A stretch of 64,000 nucleotides of DNA, from contig JAFLBB010000012.1 of the NCBI GenBank assembly GCA_017304135.1, forward strand, positions 25,817-89,816. The letters run 5' to 3'. Below the pieces are notes generated by a model that had not been told where the DNA came from, made no database searches, and saw only the letters and a program-made list of their open reading frames with translations. The DNA comes from Acidobacteriota bacterium (GTDB taxonomy: Bacteria; Acidobacteriota; Terriglobia; Bryobacterales; Bryobacteraceae). Within the stretch, counting starts at the first letter, position 1, and the number at the start of each line of letters is the position of its first letter. The position numbers were made by a program, and so were the translations under genes. This document shows, one piece after another, positions 56,594-64,000 of the stretch.

Positions 56594-58153
56594 GTGCGCC
56601 GTCGGCTTCTCCGCCCCCAGGCCCGTATTGCCGCGCACCTGCAACTCGGCAAATTTCTCCTCCGACGAACGGTCGCCGCTCACCAGCGTCGCCACCACCG
56701 CCGCCGCAAAGCCGATCGGAATCGATAAAATCCCCGGGTTCTCCAACGGGAAAATCGCATTCGCCGGGCCCCGCACACTTGGCCCCAACAGGATCAGCAC
56801 AATCGAGGAAGCCAGCCCCGCCCCCAGAGCCGCCACGGCCCCGGCGGTATTGAATCGCTTCCAGAAGATCGACAGCACAATCGCCGGCAGGTTCGCGCTC
56901 GCCGCCACGGCAAACGCCAGGCCCACCAGGAACGCCACGTTCGCCCCTGGTCCCAGCACAATCGCCAGAATGATCGCCACCACACCCACCACGAAGGCCG
57001 TCAGCCGCGCTACCTTCACCTCTTCGTAAGGCCCGCGGTCCGTGCCGTGATGCACCACATTGCTCCAGAAATCGTGCGAAAAACTCGACGACGCCGAAAT
57101 CGTCAACCCGGCCACCACGGCCAGAATCGTCGCAAATGCCACCGCCGAGATGAAGGCGAAGAAAATCTCCCCCCCCAGCGCCTGCGCCAGCAGCGGTGCG
57201 CTCATGTTGATCCCGCCGTTCTTCGCAATGAAGTCGCGCCCCACGATCGTCGCCGCGCCAAAACCGAGAAAGGTCGTCATCACGTAAAAGGCCCCGATGA
57301 TCGCCATCGCCCACACCACGCTCACACGCGCCGTCCGCGCATCGGGCACCGTGTAGAACCGGATCAGAATGTGCGGCAGCCCCGCCGTGCCGAAAATGAG
57401 CGCCATCCCCAGGCTGATCAGGTCCAGCGCTCCATACGGCGGCTTGTACTTCAGACCCGGCGTCAGGAAGTCCTGCTCCACCGGTACGCCGTTGAGCGTG
57501 TACTTCACATGCGCCACCGCATCGAAGAAAGCGCTGACGCTGAAATCGAAATGGCCGATCACCAGAATGCTCAGCAGCAGCGTGCCCCCCATCAGCAGCA
57601 CCGCTTTCACGATCTGCACCCACGTCGTCGCCAGCATCCCGCCGAACACCACATACACGATCATCAGCAGCCCCACGCCGCTCACCGCCGTCGTGTAGCC
57701 TATGCCGGAGTCCTTCAACAGCAGGCTCACCAGCGCCCCCGCCCCCACCATCTGGGCAATCATGTAGAACGTGCTCACCGTCAGCGTCGCCAGCGACGCC
57801 ATTGCCCGCACCGGCCGCGGCGACAAGCGGTACGCCAGAATATCGGCCATCGTGTACTTCCCCGCGTTGCGCAGCGGTTCCGCCACAATGAGCAGCACCG
57901 TCAAATACGCCACCAGCCAGCCCACCGAGTACATGAACCCGTCATAGCCGTTGAACGCGATCAGCCCGGCAATGCCCAGAAACGACGCCGCCGACATGTA
58001 GTCCCCCGCCACCGCCAGGCCGTTCTGCCACCCCGTGATGCGCCGCCCGGCGGCAAAAAACGACGCCGCCCCGCTCGACTTCTTCGCCGCCCACGCCGTG
58101 ATCATCAGCGTCAGCGTCACGAACGCCAGGAAAATAAACAGGGATACCGTCAT
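56591..58153 (-). CDS. actP: Sodium:solute symporter, acetate permease type
   Basis: A 520-residue SSS-family transporter with about 13-14 membrane helices. [29 protein letters not shown] near the N-terminus (quoted as a landmark) is the hallmark of the ActP/YjcG branch, which takes up acetate and other short acids with sodium. A short DUF485 gene overlapping its start by 4 bp is the usual partner (yjcH). The C-terminus (GAEKPTAH) ends in the inverted repeat of the MITE-like element. Acetate use would also need an acetyl-CoA synthetase, not seen in the window. Confidence 0.93.
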   Translation of the reverse strand: MTVSLFIFLAFVTLTLMITAWAAKKSSGAASFFAAGRRITGWQNGLAVAGDYMSAASFLGIAGLIAFNGYDGFMYSVGWLVAYLTVLLIVAEPLRNAGKYTMADILAYRLSPRPVRAMASLATLTVSTFYMIAQMVGAGALVSLLLKDSGIGYTTAVSGVGLLMIVYVVFGGMLATTWVQIVKAVLLMGGTLLLSILVIGHFDFSVSAFFDAVAHVKYTLNGVPVEQDFLTPGLKYKPPYGALDLISLGMALIFGTAGLPHILIRFYTVPDARTARVSVVWAMAIIGAFYVMTTFLGFGAATIVGRDFIAKNGGINMSAPLLAQALGGEIFFAFISAVAFATILAVVAGLTISASSSFSHDFWSNVVHHGTDRGPYEEVKVARLTAFVVGVVAIILAIVLGPGANVAFLVGLAFAVAASANLPAIVLSIFWKRFNTAGAVAALGAGLASSIVLILLGPSVRGPANAIFPLENPGILSIPIGFAAAVVATLVSGDRSSEEKFAELQVRGNTGLGAEKPTAH

Positions 58154-58482
58154 TGCCGCCCCTCCCCGCCCACGTCGTCGTGCATCCGCACCACCTCATC
58201 GGCCATCTCGTCAAACCGCCGCGCCGCCCGTGTATACAGGAACGCGATCACCCACGCCATGAGGAACTGCGACAACGCGAACAGGTAGGCAATGTTCAGC
58301 GGCCCCCACACCTTCCGGCTCATGAACTCAGGAAAGTAGCCCACCAGCACCGGCAGAGCGAAATAATAGACGCAAAAAAACAACGTCGCCGGCACCACAA
58401 ACCCGGCCTTGGCCACCAGCAAATGCCGGAATTGGGGAGTAGCGGCAAGCCGTTCCCACTCCGGAGGACGATGAAGAGACAT
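58150..58482 (-). CDS. yjcH: DUF485 inner-membrane protein (YjcH-like)
   Basis: A 110-residue protein with two membrane helices ([24 protein letters not shown] and [22 protein letters not shown]) and the family's conserved FxxLxxAK start ([15 protein letters not shown]). It overlaps actP by 4 bp, the conserved yjcH-actP order. TAAGCT ends 7 nt before the ATG; the 83-residue upstream extension of the frame has no coding look and is not used. Confidence 0.9.
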   Translation of the reverse strand: MSLHRPPEWERLAATPQFRHLLVAKAGFVVPATLFFCVYYFALPVLVGYFPEFMSRKVWGPLNIAYLFALSQFLMAWVIAFLYTRAARRFDEMADEVVRMHDDVGGEGRQ

Positions 58483-58489
58483 GGGGTCT

Positions 58490-58495
58490 AGCTTA
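58490..58495 (-). promoter_or_regulatory. -10 box of the yjcH-actP operon
   Basis: TAAGCT on the minus strand (context TGTAAGCT) ends 7 nt before the start codon. Confidence 0.35.
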
Positions 58496-58656
58496 CAGGA
58501 GTGCGGCTCAGTAGTGACAAAATCCTCCGCGAAACCATGGCTGAGACTACTCGCGCGACCCGGCCCTGCGCAGCGAAGGCGAGCCACCTTGCTGCCATCG
58601 CTGCGCAACGTCCCCAAGGCTTCCGGGAAGAGAATGGAACTGGACGGCTGAACACC

Positions 58657-58887
58657 ATGAAATCCGTCGAGTTCACAAGCACCGTCGCCACCAAAGGCCA
58701 AATCGCCATCCCGCCCGAACTCGCGCGGCAATTGCCCGAAGGCGAGGAACTCAAGGTCGTGCTCGTCTGGGGCGCCGGGGACGACGAATCCGCGTGGCGC
58801 GAACTTGGCCGTCGCAGCTTTGAAGCCGCCTACTCGCCTGAAGACTGCGTCTACGACGAGTTGATGAATGACCCTCCAGTTCGGTGA
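58657..58887 (+). CDS. AbrB/MazE-like antitoxin
   Basis: A 76-residue protein whose first half is a SpoVT/AbrB swapped-hairpin DNA-binding domain (TSTVATKGQIAIPPELARQL) followed by an acidic helical tail that would bind a toxin. It overlaps by 20 bp the start of a broken PemK/MazF-like gene, so this is the antitoxin half of a type II module. A longer in-frame reading upstream is not supported. With its toxin broken, the antitoxin may now serve only as a DNA-binding remnant. Confidence 0.75.
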   Translation: MKSVEFTSTVATKGQIAIPPELARQLPEGEELKVVLVWGAGDDESAWRELGRRSFEAAYSPEDCVYDELMNDPPVR

Positions 58888-59130
58888 AATCGTTCTTGCC
58901 TGGATCGCCTACCATCAAGCTCCGGGCGGAAAAACCAGGCCGGCCGTTGTGCTGCTTGATTCCGGCGACGCCGATTGCGTGCCGGCTCCCATCACCTCGT
59001 CCCCTCCCCAATTCGTGTGCACAAAATGACCGTAATTCCGAAATCTTCGATCGCCCGACGGGTGCGCGGCCTCTCAGCCGCCGACCGCCAAAGTCTGCTC
59101 CAAATGCTCGCTGACGCCTTCCGTGAATAG
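58868..59130 (+). pseudogene. Broken PemK/MazF-family toxin
   Basis: The first frame (58868-59029) encodes the toxin N-terminus: FGEIVLAWIAYHQ, then GGKTRPAVVLLD and VPAPITSSPPQF, which match the PemK/MazF strands. It stops at 59027-59029. A different frame carries the C-terminal helix (PIRVHKMTVIPKSSIARRV, then GLSAADRQSLLQMLADAF) and stops at 59130. Between the two, about 15-20 residues normally present seem missing, so both a frameshift and a small deletion are likely. The TGA lies four bases after the frame break. A programmed frameshift is less likely because of the missing segment. Confidence 0.7.
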
Positions 59131-59137
59131 CCCCCGC

Positions 59138-60832
59138 CTACCCCACCTTCCGCGCCTCGCCCTTGTGCAACACCGCCCCCTGCTCCCGTAATTCCCGCAC
59201 CAGTCCCCCCACGTCCAGATCCTGCACCGCCTTGCCTGTCCGCGCCGCCTTCGCCGCCGCCAGCCCCGCCGCGTGGCCCATCATCATGTACACCGGCTCC
59301 ATCCGGATCGTGCACATCGCCACATGCGTCGCCGACAGGCACACCGGCACAAGCAGGTTTTCGCACTCCTTCCGCACCGGCGTAATCGACCGGTAGGGGA
59401 TCTCATACGGCCGCTGCGCGAGTTGGATCGACTCATCCAGATGCCCCTCGATGGCCACATTCCCCTTCGCGTCCACAAAGCGCTTCACCCAATGCGAATC
59501 CAGCACGAACGAACCCATCCCAATCGAGTCCTCCTTGGTGTTCCGCGTGAGAATGTCGTGCTCGGTCATCACATACGCCCCCCGCATCCGCCGCGCCTCG
59601 CGAATGTAAAGCTGCACCGGCCAGTGCCCCGTGTCGGGGTACTCATCCTTGCACAGCCCCCACGAGTTCACTTCGTCGCGCAACTGCCTCGGCACGCGCC
59701 CATCATGCCCCAGGAACCACAGAAACCCCTGCTGGTAGTCGGCATGGTCGGCAACGATGCGGTCGCGCGTCGCGTAGTCGCCATCCGGGTAGTCGAAGTT
59801 GCCGCCCACATAATCGATGGAGAACGGCCCGCTCGCGTTCAAATCGAACTTCCCATCGGGTATCGCCGAAAAGTGCACCAGCCGCGCAAAGCTGATGTGC
59901 GGGTGCGCCTCGATGTAGCGCAGCAGCAATTCGTAACGCTCCGGCTGGTAGCGTCTCGGCTTGGGCCACGGCACGCGCAGGTCCTCGCGCTGCGTCGCGA
60001 TCAACCGGAAACAGTAGGCCTGAATCCGCTTGTCGGCCGACCCCTCCGCCGGCTGCCGCTCCCCGCTGATTCCCCACATCAACTTCCCGTCCCTCCCGCG
60101 CGCCGGTATCTCCGCCGAAAACTGCCCGTGATGCGTGTACTCAATCCCCGGTTTGCCCAAATACGCCTCGTCGTAAAACGCGCGGAAATGCGGCCCCCTC
60201 ACCCCCGCCAGCGGCTCGTCAAACTCCTCCCTCGCCTCCCGCCCATACGTGCAGGCCACCCCCGCCTTCGCCATCAGGTCGCCCTCATAGGAGGCATCCA
60301 CAAACACCTTCCCCACCAGCCGCTCCCCGTTGGTCAGCGTGATCGCCTGAATCCGCCCGCCCGAGCGCTCCACCCCAGCCACCCTCTGCGCCCGCACCAG
60401 GCTCTGCCCCCGCCCGGCCGCCCAGCCCTCAAACACCCGCCGCGCCACCTTCGGCTCCAGATCCCACAACCTTACCTGCCGCCAGGGAATCGACTGCCCC
60501 CGGAACAGCATCTTCGGCTGCGCCGGGGCAGGGAACGTCCGCCGCTTCTCAGCCGCCACCGCGTCGAAAAACTCCGCGCTCAACCCGCCCACGAATTGAG
60601 GCGTCCCTGTGTCGGTACACGCAATGCCGCCCGTCACCAGCCCGCCAATGTGCACGGTCGGCTCCACGATCAGCGCCGTCCCCCCGCTCCTCACCACCGC
60701 CTGGGCCGCCGCCAGCCCCGCCGGCGATCCGCCATACACCACAACATCCGCCGAACGGGACGCCCCCTCTGCCCCGGCCGCGGCTGCCGCGACGCCACTA
60801 ATTGTCTTGAGGAATCGGCCGCGCGTCATCAT
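59138..60832 (-). CDS. FAD-dependent oxidoreductase, exported
   Basis: A 564-residue flavoprotein with a Tat-like signal (TRGRFLKTISGVAAAAAG) and a Rossmann FAD motif VVVYGGSPAGLAAAQ (about residues 30-44). The EPTVHIGGLVTGG segment and FVDASYEGDLMAKAG are typical of the FAD_oxidored family of exported proteins, common in Planctomycetes, Bacteroidetes and Acidobacteria and often found near glycoside hydrolases and sulfatases. The substrate is not known. TAGAGT ends 6 nt before the start codon. Confidence 0.87.
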   Translation of the reverse strand: MMTRGRFLKTISGVAAAAAGAEGASRSADVVVYGGSPAGLAAAQAVVRSGGTALIVEPTVHIGGLVTGGIACTDTGTPQFVGGLSAEFFDAVAAEKRRTFPAPAQPKMLFRGQSIPWRQVRLWDLEPKVARRVFEGWAAGRGQSLVRAQRVAGVERSGGRIQAITLTNGERLVGKVFVDASYEGDLMAKAGVACTYGREAREEFDEPLAGVRGPHFRAFYDEAYLGKPGIEYTHHGQFSAEIPARGRDGKLMWGISGERQPAEGSADKRIQAYCFRLIATQREDLRVPWPKPRRYQPERYELLLRYIEAHPHISFARLVHFSAIPDGKFDLNASGPFSIDYVGGNFDYPDGDYATRDRIVADHADYQQGFLWFLGHDGRVPRQLRDEVNSWGLCKDEYPDTGHWPVQLYIREARRMRGAYVMTEHDILTRNTKEDSIGMGSFVLDSHWVKRFVDAKGNVAIEGHLDESIQLAQRPYEIPYRSITPVRKECENLLVPVCLSATHVAMCTIRMEPVYMMMGHAAGLAAAKAARTGKAVQDLDVGGLVRELREQGAVLHKGEARKVG

Positions 60833-60838
60833 GCGGCC

Positions 60839-60844
60839 ACTCTA
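60839..60844 (-). promoter_or_regulatory. -10 box of the FAD oxidoreductase gene
   Basis: TAGAGT on the minus strand (context GATAGAGT) ends 6 nt before the start codon. Confidence 0.4.
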
Positions 60845-60857
60845 TCGCAACCGGCTT

Positions 60858-61100
60858 CTATTGGCCCGCCGCCGCGCCCTGCGTCGCGTGCATCAACTGC
60901 CTCAACGCAACAAGTAATTGCTCATGCTCTGCCTCCGAATCAAGCTCAGGCAAGCTCCGTTCCACTTCCGTCAAGCAGACCGCGCACACCGAGCCCAGCC
61001 GCCAGATGCCTTCCCCCTCCTCGCGCAGCGATTTCACCCGCATCTGGTACTCGCAGCGGTTCGGACAGTACAACAATTGGGGCAGCAGTGTGCTCGGCAT
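60858..61100 (-). CDS. Small Cys-containing hypothetical protein, 80 residues
   Basis: An 80-residue protein with two Cys pairs, CPNRC near residue 12 and CAVC near residue 39, which could form one zinc site, and an acidic helical C-terminus (ELDSEAEHEQLLVALRQLMHATQ). No family recognised. GGGAAGAAG precedes the ATG. It lies 26 bp upstream of the FAD oxidoreductase gene on the same strand, so the two might be co-transcribed, although the latter also has its own -10 box. Confidence 0.5.
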   Translation of the reverse strand: MPSTLLPQLLYCPNRCEYQMRVKSLREEGEGIWRLGSVCAVCLTEVERSLPELDSEAEHEQLLVALRQLMHATQGAAAGQ

Positions 61101-61412
61101 CGGCTTCTTCCCACAACCCAGCTACCAGGCCACTTGCGTTGTGAAGTGGGGGCCCGTCCCTGAGGGCGGGCCCGAGTAGTCCCTCTGGTTGTAGTTCATA
61201 GTTGCGCTCGCCCACCCGCGTGTATGATGGCAATCCGCTTCAAGCCGGACGAACGGCAGCAACAGTCAGGTAGTGTTCCCACTGCCGGTTTCGTCTACGC
61301 GTAAACGCTCTCAGATAATAGGAGAGGAGCAGAGGCACGGAGATAGCCGACTTAGGAACGACGCCCCTTACCCTATCCCGCATCCCCGCAACTGAGGGGG
61401 GGCAAGGGGAGC
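61101..61412. other. Intergenic region without a gene
   Basis: This 312-bp gap lies between the GT-methyltransferase fusion and the small Cys protein. It holds one hairpin (GGGCCCG at 61150-61156 with CGGGCCC at 61167-61173) and no ORF longer than about 25 codons that I would support. A 25-codon ATG frame at 61225 (MMAIRFKPDERQQQSG) has no ribosome site. Confidence 0.6.
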
Positions 61413-62816
61413 CTACTTCTTCCCGATCACGATGGCGCTCAGCCCCGGCCAGGGCATCAGCCAGTCGATCCGCCGCCAGAACCACACCGTCCAATCGAAC
61501 GCCTTCATGGAGATCTTGTTGATCTGCTTCCTCCCCAGCAGGCGCGAATAGAGCCACCAGCCCGGCGTGGAGATCTTGTTGATGCTGTGACGCCTCTCGA
61601 TGGTCAGTCCCGCCCCCTCCATCATCGCCCCCAGCGCCCCCGCGCTGAACCGCCGCTGGTGCCCCAGCGTCCGGTCCACCGCCCCGAAAATCGCCTCACA
61701 CTGCGGCGCCAGCACGATCAGCTTCCCTCCCGGCTGCAGGCACCGCGCGGCGTTCCGCACCACCGCTTCGGCATCCTCCGCATACTCCAGTACGTTCAGG
61801 CACAGCACCGTGTCGAACTGCCCCTCCAGCCCCTCATAGTCCTCCGCTACGTCAGCCGCAAGCTGCTGCACCTCCACCGTCGGTGTGCGCAGAAAGCGGT
61901 TCCGCAGCGCATGCAGGTAGAGCGGGTCTTTCTCCCCGGCCACATAGCGCAGGCGGCGCCCCATCAGATGGCCGGTCAGCGTCCCAATGCCCGCCGAAAG
62001 CTCCAGCACCGTGTCCCGCACCTCCGGGCGGATCAGTGAGATCACCCAGGAAACGTAGTTCGGCGTCCCCGTCAGGTTGTTTAAATGCGCCCGGCCGTAG
62101 GGGTTCGTGTAGAGGTCGTCAATCAGCCAGAAATAGATCACCACCCCCAGCGCCTTCAATCCGTCCCGCCACCCGATCTTCTTTCCCTCTTCGTAGGTTC
62201 GCCCGTGATACGAAATCGGCACCTCGTAGATGCGCAGCCGCCGCTTGGCGCACTTCATCGTGATCTCTGGCTCGATCCCGAAGCGGTCCGAACGGATCGG
62301 AATGCTCTTCAGCAGGTCCGTCCGGAACGCCTTGTAGCAGGTCTCCATGTCCGTGATGTTCAGGTTGCAGAACATGTTCGAGAACAACGTCAGGAACTGG
62401 TTGATCTGCGTGTGCCAGTAGGGCAGCACCCGCCGCCGGTCTCCCGCCATGTAGCGCGAACCGAACACGGCGTCGGCCTGCCCTTCCAGCAGCGGGCGCA
62501 TCAGCGCCGGATAGTCGTTCGGATCGTATTCGAGGTCGGCGTCCTGGATGAGGCAGAAATCCCCCTGCGCCTGCTCGATCGCCGTCCTCACCGCCGCTCC
62601 TTTCCCCTGGTTCACGGTGTGGCGGAACAGCCGGATGCGCGGCTCCTCCGCCGCCAGCTTCTCCAGGATCGCGCTCGTCCCATCGGTCGAGCAGTCGTCC
62701 ACGATCACCAGCTCCCGCTCCAATTCCGGCGGCAGCGGCGCATCCAGCACCGCCGCAATACTCCTCGCCGCCAGGGCCCGCTCGTTGTAGACGGGTATGA
62801 GAATCGACAATTTCAT
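61413..62816 (-). CDS. Family 2 glycosyltransferase fused to a SAM methyltransferase
   Basis: A 467-residue fusion. Residues 1-240 are a GT-A-type family 2 glycosyltransferase of the DPM1/polyprenol-phosphate type: LSILIPVYNERALA, IVDDCSTDGTSAI, NQGKGAAVRTAI, the DxD-like QDADLEYDP, and SYHGRTYEEGKKIGWRDGLKAL. Residues about 250-450 are a class I methyltransferase: VLELSAGIGTLTGHLMG (motif I), VAGEKD and LCLNVLEYAED (motif IV). There are no transmembrane helices. It may transfer a sugar to a lipid carrier and methylate the product or a nearby lipid sugar, as in some cell-surface pathways. The start is 99 bp from the divergent Gfo/Idh/MocA gene, and both share a central -10 sequence. Confidence 0.87.
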   Translation of the reverse strand: MKLSILIPVYNERALAARSIAAVLDAPLPPELERELVIVDDCSTDGTSAILEKLAAEEPRIRLFRHTVNQGKGAAVRTAIEQAQGDFCLIQDADLEYDPNDYPALMRPLLEGQADAVFGSRYMAGDRRRVLPYWHTQINQFLTLFSNMFCNLNITDMETCYKAFRTDLLKSIPIRSDRFGIEPEITMKCAKRRLRIYEVPISYHGRTYEEGKKIGWRDGLKALGVVIYFWLIDDLYTNPYGRAHLNNLTGTPNYVSWVISLIRPEVRDTVLELSAGIGTLTGHLMGRRLRYVAGEKDPLYLHALRNRFLRTPTVEVQQLAADVAEDYEGLEGQFDTVLCLNVLEYAEDAEAVVRNAARCLQPGGKLIVLAPQCEAIFGAVDRTLGHQRRFSAGALGAMMEGAGLTIERRHSINKISTPGWWLYSRLLGRKQINKISMKAFDWTVWFWRRIDWLMPWPGLSAIVIGKK

Positions 62817-62827
62817 GGGAAACGTTC

Positions 62828-62835
62828 AGTATAAT
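62828..62835. promoter_or_regulatory. Bidirectional -10 core
   Basis: AGTATAAT reads TATAAT on the plus strand (62830-62835) for the Gfo/Idh/MocA gene and TATACT on the minus strand (62833-62828) for the glycosyltransferase gene. The minus -10 ends 11 nt before its ATG; the plus one lies 79 nt before its ATG. Confidence 0.5.
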
Positions 62836-62914
62836 GGGGGCGCAAATTGATCTGCTTTCATCCCATCGCCGCGCCCGGTCCGCGCCCAGCGCGCCGCGCC
62901 TCAAGGAGAACCTC

Positions 62915-64000
62915 ATGAGCCAATCCACACCTCGCCGCAGCTTTCTGAAAGGGGCTGGCGCCACCGGCGCCGGACTCCTCATCACCACCCCCAAGATCGC
63001 CTTCGGCTCTCAGGCCAATAGCGCTCTCACCCTCGGCATGATCGGCTGCGGCAACCGCGGCATGTACGTTTCCGGCATCTTCGCCAAACACGAGTACCTT
63101 AAAATCAACGCCGTCTGCGACATCTACGACGACAAGATCACCGCCGCCACCCAGAAATACTCCGGCGCCAAGGCATTCAAAAATTACAAGGACCTCCTGG
63201 CCACCAACGTCGACGCCATCTACATCGCCACCCCCGCCTTCCTCCACCCCGAACACGTCGAGGCCGGCATCATCGCCAAAAAGCACATCTTCTGCGAAAA
63301 GCCCGTCGGCGTCGATACCGCCGGCTGCAAACGCGTCATCGCCGCCGCCAAGAAGGCCGACCCCACCAAGCGCATCTCCTTCGACTTCCAACAGCGCTAC
63401 GGCAAGGACTACCGCAAAGTCCACGCCCTGATGAAGTCCGGCGAACTCGGCGCCATCCAGATGGTCCGCGCTGCCTGGCTCGGCAACGGACCCGGCATCA
63501 AGTCCGGCCACGCCGCCCAGGAAGAGCGCATCCGCAACTGGTTCTTCTACCGCGAACTCTCCGGCGACATCGTCATCGAACAGGACTGCCACAACATCGA
63601 CGTCGTCCACTGGTTCGTCGGCAAACACCCCGTCCGCGTCTCCGGCTACGGCGGCCGCCTCGCCCGCTCCTACGGCGACATCTACGACAACATCGTCCTC
63701 TCCTACCAGTTCGACGACGGCCGCACCTTCTCTTACTCGGCCAACCAGTTCGGCGCCGGCGCCGGCTGGAGCGACGTCAGCGAAACCTTCATCTGCGAGA
63801 AGGGCACCATCAACGTCGGCCGCAAAGGCTACACCGTCTTCCGTCCCAAGATGCCCAATGAAGTCGTCGAAACCAAGTACGACATCACCCAGGACGCCGT
63901 CAACGAGTTCATCGACGGCGCCCGCACCGGCAAGCTCGAAAACTTCGCCCACGACGCCGCCGTCTCCACCCTCACCGCCTACATGGGCCTCCGCTCGGCC
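62915..64000 (+). CDS. Gfo/Idh/MocA-family oxidoreductase, Tat-exported (3' end outside window)
   Basis: The frame from ATG 62915 is open to the window end, giving 362 residues. A Tat signal (RRSFLKGAGATGAGLLI) is followed by the NAD(P)-binding Rossmann motif GMIGCGNRG (41-49) and the family's CEKPVG with catalytic-site Lys at residue 129. Members oxidise or reduce sugars or related polyols. This exported type is frequent in Acidobacteria and Planctomycetes next to sugar-processing genes. AAGGAG lies 6 nt before the ATG. The reverse strand carries a long open frame that is only a shadow of this gene. Confidence 0.9.
   Translation, partial: MSQSTPRRSFLKGAGATGAGLLITTPKIAFGSQANSALTLGMIGCGNRGMYVSGIFAKHEYLKINAVCDIYDDKITAATQKYSGAKAFKNYKDLLATNVDAIYIATPAFLHPEHVEAGIIAKKHIFCEKPVGVDTAGCKRVIAAAKKADPTKRISFDFQQRYGKDYRKVHALMKSGELGAIQMVRAAWLGNGPGIKSGHAAQEERIRNWFFYRELSGDIVIEQDCHNIDVVHWFVGKHPVRVSGYGGRLARSYGDIYDNIVLSYQFDDGRTFSYSANQFGAGAGWSDVSETFICEKGTINVGRKGYTVFRPKMPNEVVETKYDITQDAVNEFIDGARTGKLENFAHDAAVSTLTAYMGLRSA

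Noticed and set aside
57047..58288. A 413-codon open frame on the plus strand
   Set aside because: Shadow of the actP/yjcH genes; strongly His/Arg-rich, no domain.
59273..61144. A 623-codon open frame on the plus strand
   Set aside because: It is antisense to the FAD oxidoreductase and the small Cys gene; His/Arg/Pro-rich shadow composition.
62858..63952. A 364-codon open frame on the minus strand
   Set aside because: It is antisense to the Gfo/Idh/MocA gene that runs off the window end; the plus-strand product has a Tat signal and family motifs.

Overview
The window is high-GC DNA that looks like the chromosome of an acidobacterium of the Solibacter/Bryobacter type. The pointers are: the C-terminal domain known from Solibacter proteins (TIGR03437-like) on a PQQ sugar dehydrogenase; two very large Oar-like TonB-dependent receptors with an N-terminal carboxypeptidase-regulatory domain; PEP-CTERM proteins; DUF1080; many Tat-exported sulfatases; and a membrane regulator with the winged-helix-like N-terminus common in Acidobacteria. 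No prophage, plasmid or CRISPR signature is visible. The assignment is inference, because no 16S gene is present.

Layout. 1-3.8 kb: the 3' part of a urea carboxylase gene overlapping an allophanate hydrolase gene (ATP-dependent urea breakdown). 3.8-7.6 kb: a MarC-type membrane protein and a giant OmpA/Ig/PKD outer-membrane protein. 7.9-8.3 kb: RNase P RNA, closed by a perfect 13-bp P1 helix. 8.3-9.5 kb: a PEP-CTERM protein and a small ORF, ending at a 183-bp repeat (copy 1). 9.7-15.5 kb: secreted RraA-like protein, beta-propeller protein, DUF1080 protein, two hypotheticals, sulfatase 1. 15.5-17.9 kb: PQQ dehydrogenase and pentaheme cytochrome. 18-23 kb: zinc-ribbon protein, membrane-anchored winged-helix regulator, TonB receptor 1, with a 22-bp palindrome between the last two. 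23-27.6 kb: TPR protein, queG, and a radical SAM protein resembling tetraether-lipid/membrane-spanning-lipid synthases. 27.7-34.3 kb: small secreted protein, Rossmann protein, Hfq-like small protein coupled to sulfatase 2, sulfatase 3, PQQ sugar dehydrogenase. 34.4-38.3 kb: a tandem pair of secreted alpha/beta hydrolases. 38.3-42.9 kb: carA-carB and tRNA-Glu(CTC). 42.9-51.9 kb: NTF2-like protein, membrane protein, esterase-propeller fusion, TonB receptor 2, sulfatase 4, methyltransferase. 51.9-58.5 kb: VOC protein, second PEP-CTERM protein, DUF438-hemerythrin-PAS protein, radical SAM/SPASM-like protein, cytochrome-toroid protein, repeat copy 2, ActP/DUF485 acetate permease. 58.6-64 kb: AbrB antitoxin with a broken PemK/MazF toxin, FAD oxidoreductase, small Cys protein, glycosyltransferase-methyltransferase fusion, and a Gfo/Idh/MocA oxidoreductase that runs off the end.

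Taken together, the genes describe an aerobic soil-type heterotroph living on complex, partly sulfated polysaccharides. Large receptors bring in oligomers, exported sulfatases and hydrolases trim them, periplasmic quinoproteins and multiheme cytochromes oxidise sugars or alcohols, and ActP takes up acetate.

The most interesting non-obvious signals are these. (i) The 183-bp terminal-inverted-repeat element occurs twice, and three of its four ends supply the stop codon of the adjoining gene. (ii) At least twelve genes have a TANNNT-like -10 box ending only 6-9 nt before the start codon, suggesting widespread leaderless transcription. (iii) A candidate membrane-spanning-lipid radical SAM synthase. 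(iv) A tiny Hfq-like protein translationally coupled to a sulfatase.
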